The notes under the pieces: model-generated
What the model saw: the letters and a program-made list of their open reading frames with translations, nothing else
Told to the model about the DNA's origin: nothing
Databases searched by the model: none
In this document: piece after piece, positions 10,609 to 22,233 of the stretch
Layout of the letters: every line of letters begins with the position of its first letter
Numbering within the stretch: position 1 is the stretch's first letter
Assembly (NCBI GenBank): GCA_964036195.1
Contig: OZ038456.1
Coordinates: 1,860,001-1,924,000, forward strand
DNA: 64,000 nucleotides
Source: Sphaerolaimus hirsutus
Lineage: Eukaryota > Nematoda > Chromadorea > Monhysterida > Sphaerolaimidae
Reading direction: 5' to 3'
Program-made: the position numbers and the translations under genes

Positions 10609-13600
10609 TCAATGATTTGGTGTCGTTTGCACACTGGACGAAGGAGTTTCGTAGATGTCCCCGCCACTGCTCGGAGACTGGGGCTCTGAGATGAAAGGGT
10701 TACCATAAAATTGAAAATGGATTATGGAATACAGTTTAACAGGGACTGGTTTCAGCCTGATACAAACACCCGTACACTTCAACGTGAAAAAAAACGCAAA
10801 CAAATACCAATGGATTTGATTGAATTTTTTATGGCCATTCAAATGTGTAAAAAAAATTGTTTTAAGCTAATTTCACTTGTTGCGAAAGCTCTTTTTAGAT
10901 TTTCAATTTGAGCTCTTTCTCTGTGATTGGCGACCCGCACACTACAGTGCGCGCAGAAATTTCTGTTTTTTATTTTTTTCGGCCATCTAAACAACCAGAC
11001 GAAGAGACCCAGTACGGGAACTCGGCAGCCAGCCAAAAACAGCCGGCCGAAACTTGTTTCGAAATCGATTTAAAAAAAGACTAAAAATAGGTATATAACC
11101 ATCTATATAGACGAAAATAGTGAAAATACCTCTCTGCACCTCAAAATATGTGCGTTACCTGCGAAATGTAAGATATATAGCAATTGACCTTCATTGTTGA
11201 GCCACACACAAAAGTGACATGCCTGACCGAAATTGCGTGCTTATCGCTCGCGGGCATTCACACCAAAGTGGGCGGAGCTTATGCGGACCGGCGCATGCAA
11301 ACCAAAATATCTGCGCGCACTGTAGTCACTAGTTTATGTGTGTCAACTCAGATCTCCAAACGCACATGCAGCCATGTTGAAAAATAAATATTACGGTAAG
11401 GGCATCGGAAGATCGCCCTGCAACACATGAAGCCGAAATCCGAGTTGACACACTTGTTGACACAGGTGTGTCAACTAGTGTGGACCACAAACCAGCACCA
11501 AGACAAGTTCAAAATCAACCAACCATCACTATTATCCTTCCACTTATCCTCCACATTTTCCTCATCCGCACCGCCAACATAGGCCGCATTTCCAACGCCA
11601 ATGGTGCCATCCCCGGCGCCAGCGATGTGCGCGTGTCTGTGCCCAACCCTAGTTCGCAGCAGTGTGCCCATCACTAGTAGGGCTAGGATTAGGCAGCCGC
11701 CAGGCACGAACACTTGAATCATTCGATAGAATACCTCGCATTTGGTGTCGCGTTCGGTCGGGCTGAGAGGGGGGACTTTGGTTCGGTAGCTCGGTGGGTA
11801 GAGTGTTTGCCAGAACAGTGAAAGGTGCAAAGTTCGAATCTAGGCACGATCTGACGGAAGTTTCGTTTCTGACACGGGTTGGAATGCTAGTTTGTAAGCC
11901 CCCTGTATGTACATGACCAGCGGGTATACATGCCTGGTAGGTAGAATCACATGACTAGCGAGTCTACATGACTAGCGGGTCTACATGACTAACAGGTTTA
12001 CATGACGACTACACAGGCGCATGGCCCTGGAGCATGGCAAATTTTTGCCACACTTTTCAAAATAAACGAGTGTAATAATTAAATGCAAAAAAACGAACTC
12101 GCAAGGGCTGCCATCTTTATGCAATGTGCCAAGAAGTGTCTGTATAACGTAGGCGGAAATTCCATTCGCCACTTTGTCCATAAGAGACATACAGCCGTAC
12201 ACAAAAGCACCAGATTCCTGAATAAAGTTTCTTTTTGAAATAACGTTATTGTATTTTGTGTTTGGGGGTGTGCTGCTTCGTCCTATATTTTTTATACCAG
12301 TTGACGGTTTTCGAGTGAATTTGCTGTTCATGTCAACTAAAATTTGATTTATCATTGAAACGCAAAAATTAGAAATCCATTAGTTCTATCCAGTAAATAG
12401 CAACATCGCCGTTAATTCCACGTAAAGCATCAAATCAACGTTGAGTTGTTACGAGTCACAACGTTACACGTTGGTAACCGATGTCCACAATATTTACACT
12501 TCTCGATAGGGGAATATTAGTCGGGATTGGGATGTTTACAGCGTTTTAATTATGAACGTTAAAAAAACACCATTTGAAAAACCACCCAAAAACCTACCGT
12601 ATCCGCTCGAATCAAATCCGCGGTAAGTGAAAGTGCACCGACAGCAACCAAACTGTTGGCTATTCCGTTGATTACGGTAGCCGTGATAAATTGCCACCGC
12701 GGCGTGTCATCGAAATAAAACCACGCAGATGAACATAGTCCGATTAAACAGCCGATTATGTAGGTAAGCTGAGAATGTTGCAGATTTTTTCAGCGCGTAT
12801 ACTCGACGGACCGCACGCTATGCATTTTTCTGAAGGAAACACTCCATCATGACGTCATCGTTCATAAAATAAAAATTGTTCCAGCAAAAACGAAACCAAT
12901 TTTAGGAAAAAACATTCGTCGCTTGTACGCGACTCCGCCTTTTTCTTTTTAAAATATTTTTCTTTTTGTGTGAAATGGCATACATAAGTATCGTACTCGC
13001 GCGTTATCGACTAAGACATAAATAATTTTCAGCGCATGCTTTGCGGTCTGCCGAGTATACCAAAATTCGGTACTCTTAATAGTTAAGAAAAGTTGAAAAA
13101 AAGTTCAAATTTGTATCCATCCAAATACCTAAATCGGAGAAAAAACAAGATCCCAATATATCCAAACCTTTCTATTGAGCCTTCTGCTGATAACATTCCA
13201 ACTAGTGAAATTGCTGACAAAAAAACTACTCATAAACACAATTAATGGCATTATCGCAATCCACATTTTCCTGTAGTGCCGAGCGTATTGAATGTACAGC
13301 GGGAAGAACATTTGCGACTGGTTCACAAACATTCTGCTCAGAGTGTATAGCAAGCCGACCTGAGAAAAATTGTGGGGTGCAGTATTTATATTCCTCAAGA
13401 CTCCAGAAATTATCACACATGACACTCTGCACCCGCAGCTATTTATATCGCACGTTGGAAGCCTGCCAATTATGATTAAAGCGCGCGATTTTTGTGAAAC
13501 GATGACAAATTTATCGGTTCGATAAACGATACAAGACCAATGGATTCTTTCATGCGATTTTTTTCTCTTTATGAAAATAGCATGCATTAAAAATTGTTGG

Positions 13601-16600
13601 CACGCTGCCCGGTGCAATGTGTAAAAACACTGGATGGAGCATATACATATAAACCAAGGACGTAGCCAGAGGGGGCGGGGGGGGCGGCCCCCTTCCCGGG
13701 TCGGACAAAAAAATATGCCAGAAATGGCACTTCCGCAAAGCGATTTTGTTGGTAGCTCGGAAAAATTTTGCGCGCAAGCGCGCATTTCGTCGCCCTACAG
13801 TATATTTCATTAATAGCTATAGTTTGAGACAAAAAAGCACCCAAAATCTGTCCCGGTCGCTGCATATGTATGTAAAATACATACATGTACAGCGGTATTT
13901 GGCGCCATTGCCAACGCCAATGGCGCCATACGCGGCGCCTACGAATGGCGCCATTCCTTTACCACAGGGGTCAAATTTTAGGGGGGGCGCCGCCCCCCCC
14001 GTTCGCCGGGATTCGTATACAATCCGCCCCCCGCTCAAAAATCCTGGCTAAGTCCCTGATATTAGCCAAATCTTTACCTAAATTAACCAGATATTTTTAT
14101 CTGTTAGTGATCCGGGGCCAGCGATTTTTACCACTTGTCACCCCCGCAAATGACACACCCACATTCACCCCCCGAACTCAAACACAAACAATGTACCTGA
14201 TAAAACTGTACATGTTTGAACCAGTCGCGCCACGCCATCGAGATCACCCTGCCGCTGGTGCTCAGCGTGCGCTCGTAGCTAGCCGTCCTGCTGGAAAATG
14301 CGTGCATGTCGCGCGGCATGGGGGTGCCTGTGGGGGTGGGGGGTTGGGGGGGGTGCCCACACATTTGACATTTTCTGTTTAGAGGAAGAAAAAAGCAATG
14401 GCTACAATGGGGGGGTTGTTGTTTACGGAGCCCCGCGAGCATTTACGGCTCAGCCCCCCCCCCCCTAAACATTTTTCCTACAGAGTGAAGAAATGGCGCT
14501 AGGCGCTGGCGCCATTTGTGGGCGCCACGCGATGACGCCATTGGCGTTGGCGCTAGCGCCAAAAACTGCCGTATTTGTATGTAAATAAACATACATTAGA
14601 CAGCACAGGCAGAGATTGGAGGGTATTGACATTGATTTGCCTTCTGCAGAAAATGCCTTCTGAGTGGTGGGAAATTGCGCGCTTGCGCGCAAAACTATTT
14701 ACAAAACGTTTGAAATTTGTATCGAAAGTGACATTTCAAATTAGTGCTCGTTTACAACCCGCACATACCGAAAAGAAAAAATGCGACGAAAAAAAGGCCG
14801 ACTCCGACAACGATAAAATCCGCATCGCCAAAAGCTCGCAAATCGACCGGTGTCAAATTTTCCCCATCTTCCCTCAGCAGTAGATAAATGAACATCACAT
14901 AAACGGCGCTATTGGCAAGCATTGTAAATAGATACCTGTGAGGGTGGATTGGGGTACTTTAGGAAAAATAAAGAAATTTTCAATTGTGGGAACTTTTCCG
15001 CAGCAATTTTTTCCGAAAATTTTCAGCAATTTTTTTCCGAAAATTTTCAGCTATTTTTTTCGAAAATTTTCAGCTATTTTTTTCCGTTTCCGGCAAAAAT
15101 TTCTGCGGTTTTTTTTTCGTTTTCCGTTTTTCCATGTAAATTTTGTCGTTCCGTTTTCTAGTATTTCATTTATTCGGAAAGTGCAAAAATTTATCCATTT
15201 TCATTTACCGTAGAAATTTTTTCTTTGATAACCAGGTGCCGGTTCCGCAAGTGGACAAGTTAAGAGTTAAAAGTTAAGAGTTGAGTAAAATGACAAATGG
15301 CGAGTTAAGAGTAAAGTTAAAGTTTAAGAGAAAAGTTAAAATTTAAGAGTTGAGTTAAAAGTTGAGTGAAATGTTAAGAGTTGAGTTAAAGGTTAAAAGT
15401 TGAGTTAAGAGTTGAGTTAAGAGTTGAGTTAAGAGTTGAGTTAAGAGTTAAGAGACAAGTGGAAAATGATGGTAAAAAAATAAAAATGTGAAATTGGTAT
15501 TGATACAGCTGTTCGCTGGCATGCTGCCAATGTTGTATGCACGACATTTGAAAATAACGTATCCAAAAAAATTATCGCTAAAAAAAAATCGCGGAACGTT
15601 GTTTTGAAATGGCCGTGCAGGGACAAAATGATATTGAAGATCAGCGTATCACGCTTCTGCAACGAATGACCCATTTGTCTTTTAAATAAACTTTTAACCT
15701 TTAACTCAACTCTTAACATTTAACTCAACTTTTGACTCAACTTTTAACCTTTAACTCAACTCTTAACATTTAACTCAACTTTTGACTCAACTTTTCACCT
15801 TTGACTCAACTCTTAACATTTAACTCAACTCTTAACATTTAACTCAACTTTTGACTCAACTTTTCACCTTTGACTCAACTCTTAACATTTAACTCAACTC
15901 TTAACATTTAACTCAACTTTTGACTCAACTTTTAACCTTTAACTCAACTCTTAACATTTAACTCAACTTTTGACTCAACTTTTAACCTTTAACTCAACTC
16001 TTAACTTTTAACTCAACTTTTGACTCAACTTTTAACCTTTAACTCAACTCTTAACTTTTAACTCTTAACTTGTCTACTTGCGGAACTGGCCCCTGGTTAT
16101 ACTTGTAAGTTTTCATACCAAACATTGCAAATGCATTCACATTGACTTCCAAAATGATTTAGCCGGAAAAATTGAAAAATTGGGCGGAAAAACGGAAACG
16201 GTAAAAAAATTTAGCTGCCGGAAAACGGAAAAAGGAAAAGTAAAATTTTTCATCTGCCGGAAAACGGAAAGGGTAAAAAATTTCCGCCGGAAAGCGGAAA
16301 ACGGAAAGTTGACACCTTACTCCCGAGACGCACCTGAGACTATTCAACGCTGTGCGTTCACTTTCGCAACGTGCAAATTCAGGGATCATTGACAAGTGTG
16401 AAATCTGCACGGCCGCCCAGCCCACTTGGAAAATCATTATGGGCACGGCGTAATAGACTACCTGCGATTGGAATACAGTGTGCCCGACACTTTTTCGGAG
16501 GATTCAATTTGATTTTGGCTGTCGGGCAAACCTTTTGTCGGGCTTTTGGATGGAAAAAATATTTTCAAAAGACCTTGTCTTTTTTAAAAAGACGTTTAAA

Positions 16601-19600
16601 AAACATTTCGTTTAAAAAAATCATATTTCGAATACGGAGAGTATTATATTTGGATTTGTCTTTATTCACATTGCGAGCGAGGGGCGCGCCACTCTAGATT
16701 TAGAACATTTTAGAATTCTAACAGAAACTTCTAAAAGACTCACCCTCCATCCCTCGCTAATGGGCACGCCCAAATCGAAAATGTAGCCGCGATCAAAAAT
16801 GCACCCATTAAACACCAATGGAAATGAAACAGTCACCAAAACGGTGCCAATAATGTGCCACGATTTTCTCCTGCCCATTTTGAGCATGCACAAAGGCATG
16901 GGCACTCTGTCCACGGCCAAACCGACCAGGGATGTAATTTAATTAGCCCGGTACGTTTTTAGGGGCAGCACGATCCATTTAAGCAGGGGTAGGGAAGGGG
17001 GGCGGGTAACCCCACACCAGTGGGTCTCGAATGGGGGGGTTGGGGGGTTACACCCCCCCCAAACCGCCCAGCTATCTATCTATCCCGGAGGCCGCTCAGC
17101 TATCTATCCATCCCGGTGGCAAAATGTTGGGCTACTATCCCCTAACCCTTCCCCCCAAATCGGCCAGCTATCTACCGATCTGGAGCGATTTTTGAGGAAC
17201 ACGACCCCAATTTTCGCTCAAAATCGCTATTTTTCATACCGTCTTGCTCACTTTCACATTCTAAATCACTAGTTTATGTGCATTTTTGCTTATTTTCAGC
17301 ATTATAAATGTGCTTATACACTTTTTTATGGCGATTTTCACCTATTTATCCCATATTTATGCCTTGAAAAAAGCCTATTTATTGAACCCCTCGACGTGAA
17401 TAATGAATCACGCTGCATGAACATAAAAATGTCCCGAGCCAATTAAATCTCAGACCAGGGGGGTCGCTATGCCATCAGTTATTTGGCCCAAGGTCATTAA
17501 CAACCCCGAATAGGAGTAGGATAGTTGGATTACATTCTGAGGGGGGGGGGCATTTTTGTTGAGCAGATAAATCCCGGATGGCACTTAATCTACCTGGTTA
17601 ATAATTTCGTTTTGAAAAAAATGGGGAAAACCGTGAAATGGCCCATCCCTCCCATCCGGATACATGGCCCATCCCTTTAGTTACCTGATGTACTCCAAAT
17701 GTCCCACATTCAGCCACCAAAACCCTCAATTTTCATAAAAAGTTCCTTCTTCTTTTCCCACCACACATGACAATGTGTGATTTTATGTAAATCGGTTAAG
17801 TTTTTCCACTAGTTTTGGACACATTGTATGCGTGGGGTGGGAAGAGGCAGGTCGAAATAGACTTTGTTTACTTATAGTTCACCCTGTTTGGTTTTATCTT
17901 TTGGATGAAGATTAACCCCCCCGCCACCGATAATTTTTTGAAGTGTCGTATAATTTTTCGATTATTTCTAATTTTGTGGTTGGCGTTTGTTTACATAATT
18001 TGCTGAGAGCAGCCGGCCAAGTTCCGTGCTAAATTATCACAGAATGAAATCAATGTACTGTGATTAAAAATAGTTAATTTTAGATTTATCATTTAGATTT
18101 TAACCTCATTTTAATTGAGGTTCGGCTTTTAATCCATTCGAAAATGACTGAGAAAAAAAACAATAACAAACCTGAAAGTATGTCAGCAAATACGTGAACC
18201 ACATGCAGGCGCACAGATCATTATAGAAATGACCCACGCCGAAACTGAGCTTGTTACAAACTTTTTTCGCCCTGACTCTGGTAGTTCGCGAAAAAATTGG
18301 CACAGCGCCAGTAACTGAATTTATCGACTCTGGATCACTTTGCGGATGCTCAACGCTGTTAATCTAAAAAAATGTAGCGTATTAATATTGCCTGTGAATA
18401 TGGCGTGTCATTAGGGTGTCAACAAAAAGTTTTTGGCGGAAAACGGAAACGGAAACAGAAAAAATTTTGCACATGCCGGAAAACGGAAACGGAAACGGAA
18501 AAATTTTTGCACTTGCCGGAAAACGGAAAACGGAAGAATGAAAGGCCGGAAAACGGAAACGGAAACGGAAAAATTTGCTGAAATTATGCCGGAAACGAAA
18601 AATTGCTGAAATTTTGCCGGAAATGGAAAAAAATTTGCGGAAATTTATCCTGAATTAACAAAATTTGCAGAAATCTCACTAGAAATAGGAAAAATTCACT
18701 TCATTGAGAACCTGCATGCATTTTTACCAGTTTGGCTGAAACAGAAAACAGAAAATTGAGCTGGAAAGTGGAAAATCGTTTGAAAAACGGACAATTGAAC
18801 CGGAAAACGGAAAAAGGCGGAAAAACTGAAAAAAATTGCCGGAAAACGGAAAATGAGCCGGAAAAACGGAAACAGAAACGGAAAAAAAATTTAGCAGCCG
18901 GAAAACGGAAACGGAAACGGAAAAAAATTTGCCTGCGGAAAGCGGAAACGGAAAACGGAAAGTTGACACCCTATGTGTCATACATTTTGCGGTTTTGGCA
19001 CATGCTTTTTTCAGTTAAATAATTGACATTTAAACCCCCGCTACAAATTACGTAAATATTTATAAGTGACAACAATGCATGTATGCAGGGACGTACGCAG
19101 GATTTTTGAGCGGGGGGGCGGATTGTACACGGAGCCCGGCGAACGGGGGGGGGGCGGCGCCCTCCCCTTAAAATTTTGCCCTATAGTAAAGGAAAAGAGC
19201 CATGGCGCTGGCGCCATTTGTAGGCGCCAGCGCCATGGCAGTATTGGCGTTGGCGCCAACGTCTACCATATAGGTATCTATTTATACCTATATATGGTAC
19301 TAGGTCCGCTTTTGGCACTGTTGGACACTTTTCTAGTGCAATTTGATGCCTGAAAAGACATATTAAAGAATGGGGTGGGGATTTGCGCGCTTGCGCTCAA
19401 AAAAAATTTTTAAGTGCCTACAAGTTCGCCTCAGAAAAGTGGCATTTCTGGCAAATTTTTCTGTCTGGCCCGGGAACGGGGGGGGGGGCGGCCGCATGTA
19501 TGGAATCAAGCGTTCATTATCTAAAGGGAGGGGAAAAACTTACGACCCAAAAGTTGAATTGTTAGGTAAGATGAGTCACCAATGCACCCCCCCCCCCAAA

Positions 19601-21024
19601 CGCAACATCTTAAAAACACCTACACTAAAAGCCGCAAACAATTTCTCAGTGTTCGTTTACTAATTGGCTTAGGTCCAAGTGACACTCGTACCTCCTTCCA
19701 GAGAATGAGCGCATCACCGAAACACTCAAACCTAAGCTCAAACAGAGCCTAAAATATTGTGAAAATATTACAAATTTGTATGGTAAGCATATCCAAACCA
19801 AATAAATGCGAAGTACAAGTAGTATTCAAATCAATAATCCCAATCGAATTTTTGGCACATTATCAAAAAAGTCGCAAAAAGAATGCCGATGAATTGAATC
19901 ACACTCTAAGCTAAGCAATTGGGGACTTTCATTCCAAAAGTTAACATATCCAGATGTTTCGATTTTTCAAAATCGCATTTTAAAGTTTGGTGCTGGCCCG
20001 GCAGCGCCATGTTTGGGCAACAAAGCTTGCCCTGCACTTTTCAGATATCTCGGACATTTGTCTACAATTTTTGTATCCCCAAATTTTGTCGGCTGGTAAA
20101 TGTTTTGGGAGTTATGTCATATTTTGTAAACCACTCAAAATAAGGAGTAAATTTGAAAATTTGAACTTCAAATGTAAATAACTTCCTAACGGTGCATCGC
20201 AGGGCAAAACCAATTACACCACTGAGAAGCCCTTTTCGAGAAGTACACAAACCTAAATTTTCAGATCTATATTTATACCCGTACTCGATTTATAGAGCAA
20301 AATAGATTTGGAACACGTATGCACATTTGGAAATGAAACTTTATTTTGTATGGGAAATCCGGCCGGCTCTTCGCGAGCGATCCGGAGCACGCGTGCACTT
20401 TTGGAAATGAAACTATTTTTTGGATATGTGCACTTATGAAATGAAACTCCGGTGGTCCGACATGGATATGTGCACTTACGAAATGAAAGTCCTGTTTTTC
20501 AGAGGGGATCTGAGATGGATATGTGCACTTTCGATATGAAAATTGTGATTTTTCTGAAAAACGGTACCACTGTATCTCGGGAACGAAATGGACTATAACA
20601 CTGATTTTTTTACCAAAATGGGCAGAATTATACGTGGATGTCGAATCCACAGCTAACTCGATTTTTCTGGATTTGGCGCTTGTGAACTTTTGGAACGGAA
20701 GTCCCCAATTGTATGCGCCCAAATTGTAAAGCGACTACTGACGATCAGCTGTCTGCTAAAGTGCCTTTAAAGTGCTAATTAATTTCAGCGATTTCCAGCG
20801 CATTGACTCTAAACATCACCGGATTTAATTAGTCATTATTTACCTATACATCTATTTTGCCACTCGAAAAACGATACGGTTCTGTAGACTTTAGAGTTCT
20901 GTTCTCAAATTTTCCCCGTTGAAAAAACAAACAGACAAATTTGAAACCAAAAACTGACTAGGTCAGGAATTTGTCCAGATACAGTAGGAATCACTGGTTC
21001 GTCATCGTCGCTAGTGTTCGACAT
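10609..21024 (-). CDS. MFSD12: MFSD12-like major facilitator transporter, twelve coding segments
   Basis: Segments, right to left: 21024-20983, 18363-18172, 17536-17453, 16923-16744, 16461-16334, 14935-14769, 14327-14197, 13359-13168, 12768-12598, 12217-12099, 11762-11524 and 10685-10609. Phases agree throughout and give 573 aa (human MFSD12 is about 480). Diagnostic blocks: VGHFYNDLCACMWFTYLL (helix 1), LGQITDGIATPLV then GLAVDR (helix 2/loop 2-3), FQVGWAAVQISHLSMIPE, MAWRDWFKHVQFYQ, YTLSRMFVNQSQMFFPLYI, and ESGAFVYGCMSLMDKVANG. MFSD12 is reported as a lysosomal/melanosomal protein needed for cysteine import. The N-terminus is short and acidic (SDDDE). A C-terminal tail absent from the human protein ends with GGDIYETPSSS. 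All junctions are GT-AG except the one between 17453 and 16923, where a 521-bp element interrupts the codons and no AG acceptor exists. The first 14-codon exon is the least certain part. Confidence 0.88.
11329..11485. mobile_element. Short MITE with CACTAGT…GTGTCAACT ends
   Basis: The left TAGTTTATGTGTGTCAACTC is mirrored by GTGTCAACTAGTGTGG at the right. It lies in the last MFSD12 intron, close to the 5' splice site at 11524. Confidence 0.5.
11772..12010 (+). mobile_element. tRNA-derived SINE with short tandem tail
   Basis: The head has a pol III A-box-like block (TAGCTCGGTGGGTAGAG) and a B-box (AGTTCGAATCT) about 35 bases apart, as in a tRNA. A unique body follows, then a tail of roughly 16-18-base repeats around TACATGACTAGCGGGTC (about 11945-12005). 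It lies in the MFSD12 intron between 12099 and 11762, antisense to that gene. No acceptor stem or intact cloverleaf was made out, so it is not called a tRNA gene. No second copy was seen here. Confidence 0.7.
12796..13070. mobile_element. MITE with GCGTATACTCGACGGACCGC ends
   Basis: The left GTATACTCGACGGACCGCACGC is inverted at the right as GCATGCTTTGCGGTCTGCCGAGTATAC. A related copy is at 54215-54450. It lies in the MFSD12 intron between 13168 and 12768. Confidence 0.7.
13427..13613. mobile_element. MITE with CACGTTGGAAGC / GTTGGCACGC ends
   Basis: The left block CGCACGTTGGAAGCCTGCCAA is inverted at the right as TTGTTGGCACGCTGCCCGGTGC. Longer relatives occur at 53004-53253 and 53764-54004. 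It lies in the MFSD12 intron after 13359. Confidence 0.6.
13655..14058. mobile_element. hAT-like GGACGTAGCC element
   Basis: The ends are CAAGGACGTAGCC and GGCTAAGTCCCTG. The flanking 8-mers ATATAAAC / ATATTAGC match at six of eight positions. It contains the shared TGCCAGAAATGGCAC and GCGCGCAAGCGCGC motifs and a GGCGCC-rich segment (13900-13950). Confidence 0.7.
14440..14705. repeat. Fragment of the GGACGTAGCC family
   Basis: It has a GGCGCC-rich block (14495-14560), a run of C/G homopolymers and GCGCGCTTGCGCGC, in the family order. No paired ends were found. It lies in the MFSD12 intron between 14769 and 14327. Confidence 0.5.
14985..15165. repeat. TTTTCCG array, inverted partner of the array at 16150-16319
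   Basis: AAAATTTTCAGC/TTTTTTCCG units are the reverse complement of the CGGAAAA units at 16150-16319. The two arms enclose the GAGTTAA element at 15236-16092. Confidence 0.5.
15236..16092. mobile_element. GGTTCCGCAAGT-ended element with GAGTTAA arrays
   Basis: The ends GCCGGTTCCGCAAGTGGAC and GTCTACTTGCGGAACTGGC are inverted. The left arm is a (GAGTTAA)n-type array, and the right arm a long array of AACTCAACTCTTAAC and AACTTTTGACTC units. A unique core lies at 15455-15690. It sits in an MFSD12 intron. Confidence 0.8.
16150..16319. repeat. CGGAAA array with TTGACACCTTA end
   Basis: Units of GCCGGAAAACGGAAA end in TTGACACCTTA, the terminal word of the elements at 18412 and 44060. It lies just beyond the MFSD12 donor at 16334. 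Confidence 0.6.
16932..17452. mobile_element. hAT-like MITE inside an MFSD12 coding exon
   Basis: The flanks 16924-16931 and 17453-17460 are an exact 8-bp duplication (GACCAGGG on the plus strand). The inverted ends are imperfect over about 27 bases (ATGTAATTTAATTAGCCCGG against TGAGATTTAATTGGCTCGGG) and continue more weakly inward. The interior (17020-17395) resembles the element at 56289-56744. Deleting the element and one duplication copy restores an unbroken ATPLVGLAVDR reading frame. Confidence 0.88.
18412..18973. mobile_element. hAT-like element, TAGGGTGTCAA ends, CGGAAA array
   Basis: The duplication CGTGTCAT / TGTGTCAT (18404-18411, 18974-18981) has one mismatch. The ends are TAGGGTGTCAAC and GTTGACACCCTA. 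Two blocks of CGGAAAACGGAAAC units, in the same orientation, flank a short core at 18630-18740. It lies in MFSD12 intron 1. Confidence 0.88.
19083..19500. repeat. One-ended fragment of the GGACGTAGCC family
   Basis: It starts CAGGGACGTACGCAGGATTT. The GGCGCC block (19200-19260), GCGCGCTTGCGCTC and TGGCATTTCTGGCA follow in family order. The second end is missing. It lies in MFSD12 intron 1. Confidence 0.55.
19917..20710. mobile_element. Element with AATTGGGGACTTTC ends and ATGTGCACTT array
   Basis: The left end AATTGGGGACTTTCATTCCAAA is inverted at the right (…TTTTGGAACGGAAGTCCCCAATT). Units of about 40-60 bases around ATATGTGCACTTACGAAATG repeat four to five times at 20305-20545. It lies in MFSD12 intron 1. 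Confidence 0.7.
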
Positions 21025-21595
21025 TTTTCTTGTATTTCTCAATAGAACAAGATTGAAATCACCTTTTTTACGAAATAGTTTTGAAATCACACCTCCTGCT
21101 ATTTTCTTTTTTGTGTGATACCTACAGTGGTACTGAAAGTCCGGAAAATGTCTCGTTTGGAGAGATGGTAATGTATAAATACCTAAGCACGTAAGTAACG
21201 ATTTGTGCATAAATAACAAAAAATACAATACAATTGTCCAAGTTGAGAGAAACATCACTGGCTGAAGCATACTATATTCTCCTGGTATTTCACCATCTGT
21301 TTTTTGTCCAAAGTTTTGTCTTGTTACAAAAGATGTACAATTTTCTGTATAAATTTTTGGATACGATACAGAATTTCAAAATTTACCATCAACTTTAAAT
21401 TTATAAAAGTTTTTCAAATCTTACCGACAGCACAAGTATATCAAACGTTTGTTAAGCAAGGAGTAAAATGCACATAAAATATCATTTTTCAGTAAATACA
21501 CGTAAAACCAGAATCTTAGCGTTCGCAATGTTCATTTTTAATAAAAATTTCAGAACTTTTTTCACAGAGCGTTTTGCCATCGTTAAATTGTGGTA

Positions 21596-22068
21596 CCGTA
21601 TTTCGGGCCAGGCTCATTACGCACAGAAACCCGTTACGCACACGCGCCCGTTACGCACAGGATCAAAACCCGCCACGCACAGACGCCCGTTACGCACACA
21701 ACTGGGCCCTGTCAGACAAGTCGGCCATCTGAGTTCAGGATTTTCATGTGTGTTGAAGTAGTTGACACCTGAAATTTCATCAACTGTTACAGCTGTTTTC
21801 TACATATTTTACATTCGCAATCGCGAAAGTCAAATATGTAGAAAACAGATGTAACAGTTGGCAAAATTTCGGGTGTCAACTACTGCTATACATAGGGAAT
21901 AGAATAGAAGAGAATGTGAAAAATCACATAAACTTTGTAGGCACAGAAACTCGGTACGCACATGGCATCAGCTATGTGCGGGCCGAGTTTCTGTGCGCAC
22001 TGAGTTAACTTCTGTGCGTAACGGGCTTCTGTGCGTGCAGAGTTTCTGTGCGTACAGCTACAGGCTCC
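21596..22068. repeat. TTACGCACAGAAACCC inverted-repeat element
   Basis: Units of CCGTTACGCACA on the left are answered by inverted TGTGCGTAACGGG units at 21960-22060. A GTAGTTGACACC palindrome (21755-21890) lies between them. The organisation resembles the GATACGCAC elements but the unit differs. Confidence 0.55.
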
Positions 22069-22168
22069 CGTATTTCTTCCAATAGAAGGGCGCCCTTCTA
22101 TTTTTTCGTCAACTTTTTTACCCGCCCTTCTATTAGAGACCCGCCCATCTATTAGAAGAAATACGGTA
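22068..22168. mobile_element. Short TA-flanked CCGTATTTCTTCTAATAGAA element
   Basis: About 100 bases, almost entirely an inverted repeat of CGTATTTCTTCCAATAGAAG with GGGCG spacers. Confidence 0.65.
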
Positions 22169-22233
22169 TAATATGTATAGGAAAGCGGGTGGCAAAACCT
22201 ACGCTGGAGCCTGGTTGGTAAAATGTCAATTAA

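Noticed and set aside
11772-11860. Possible tRNA gene
   Set aside because: A- and B-boxes are present but no paired acceptor stem; the following body and tandem tail indicate a SINE.
20905-21270. 121-codon minus-strand open frame
   Set aside because: Only the 14 codons from 21024 to 20983 fit as the first MFSD12 exon; the rest shows no similarity to any protein I know.
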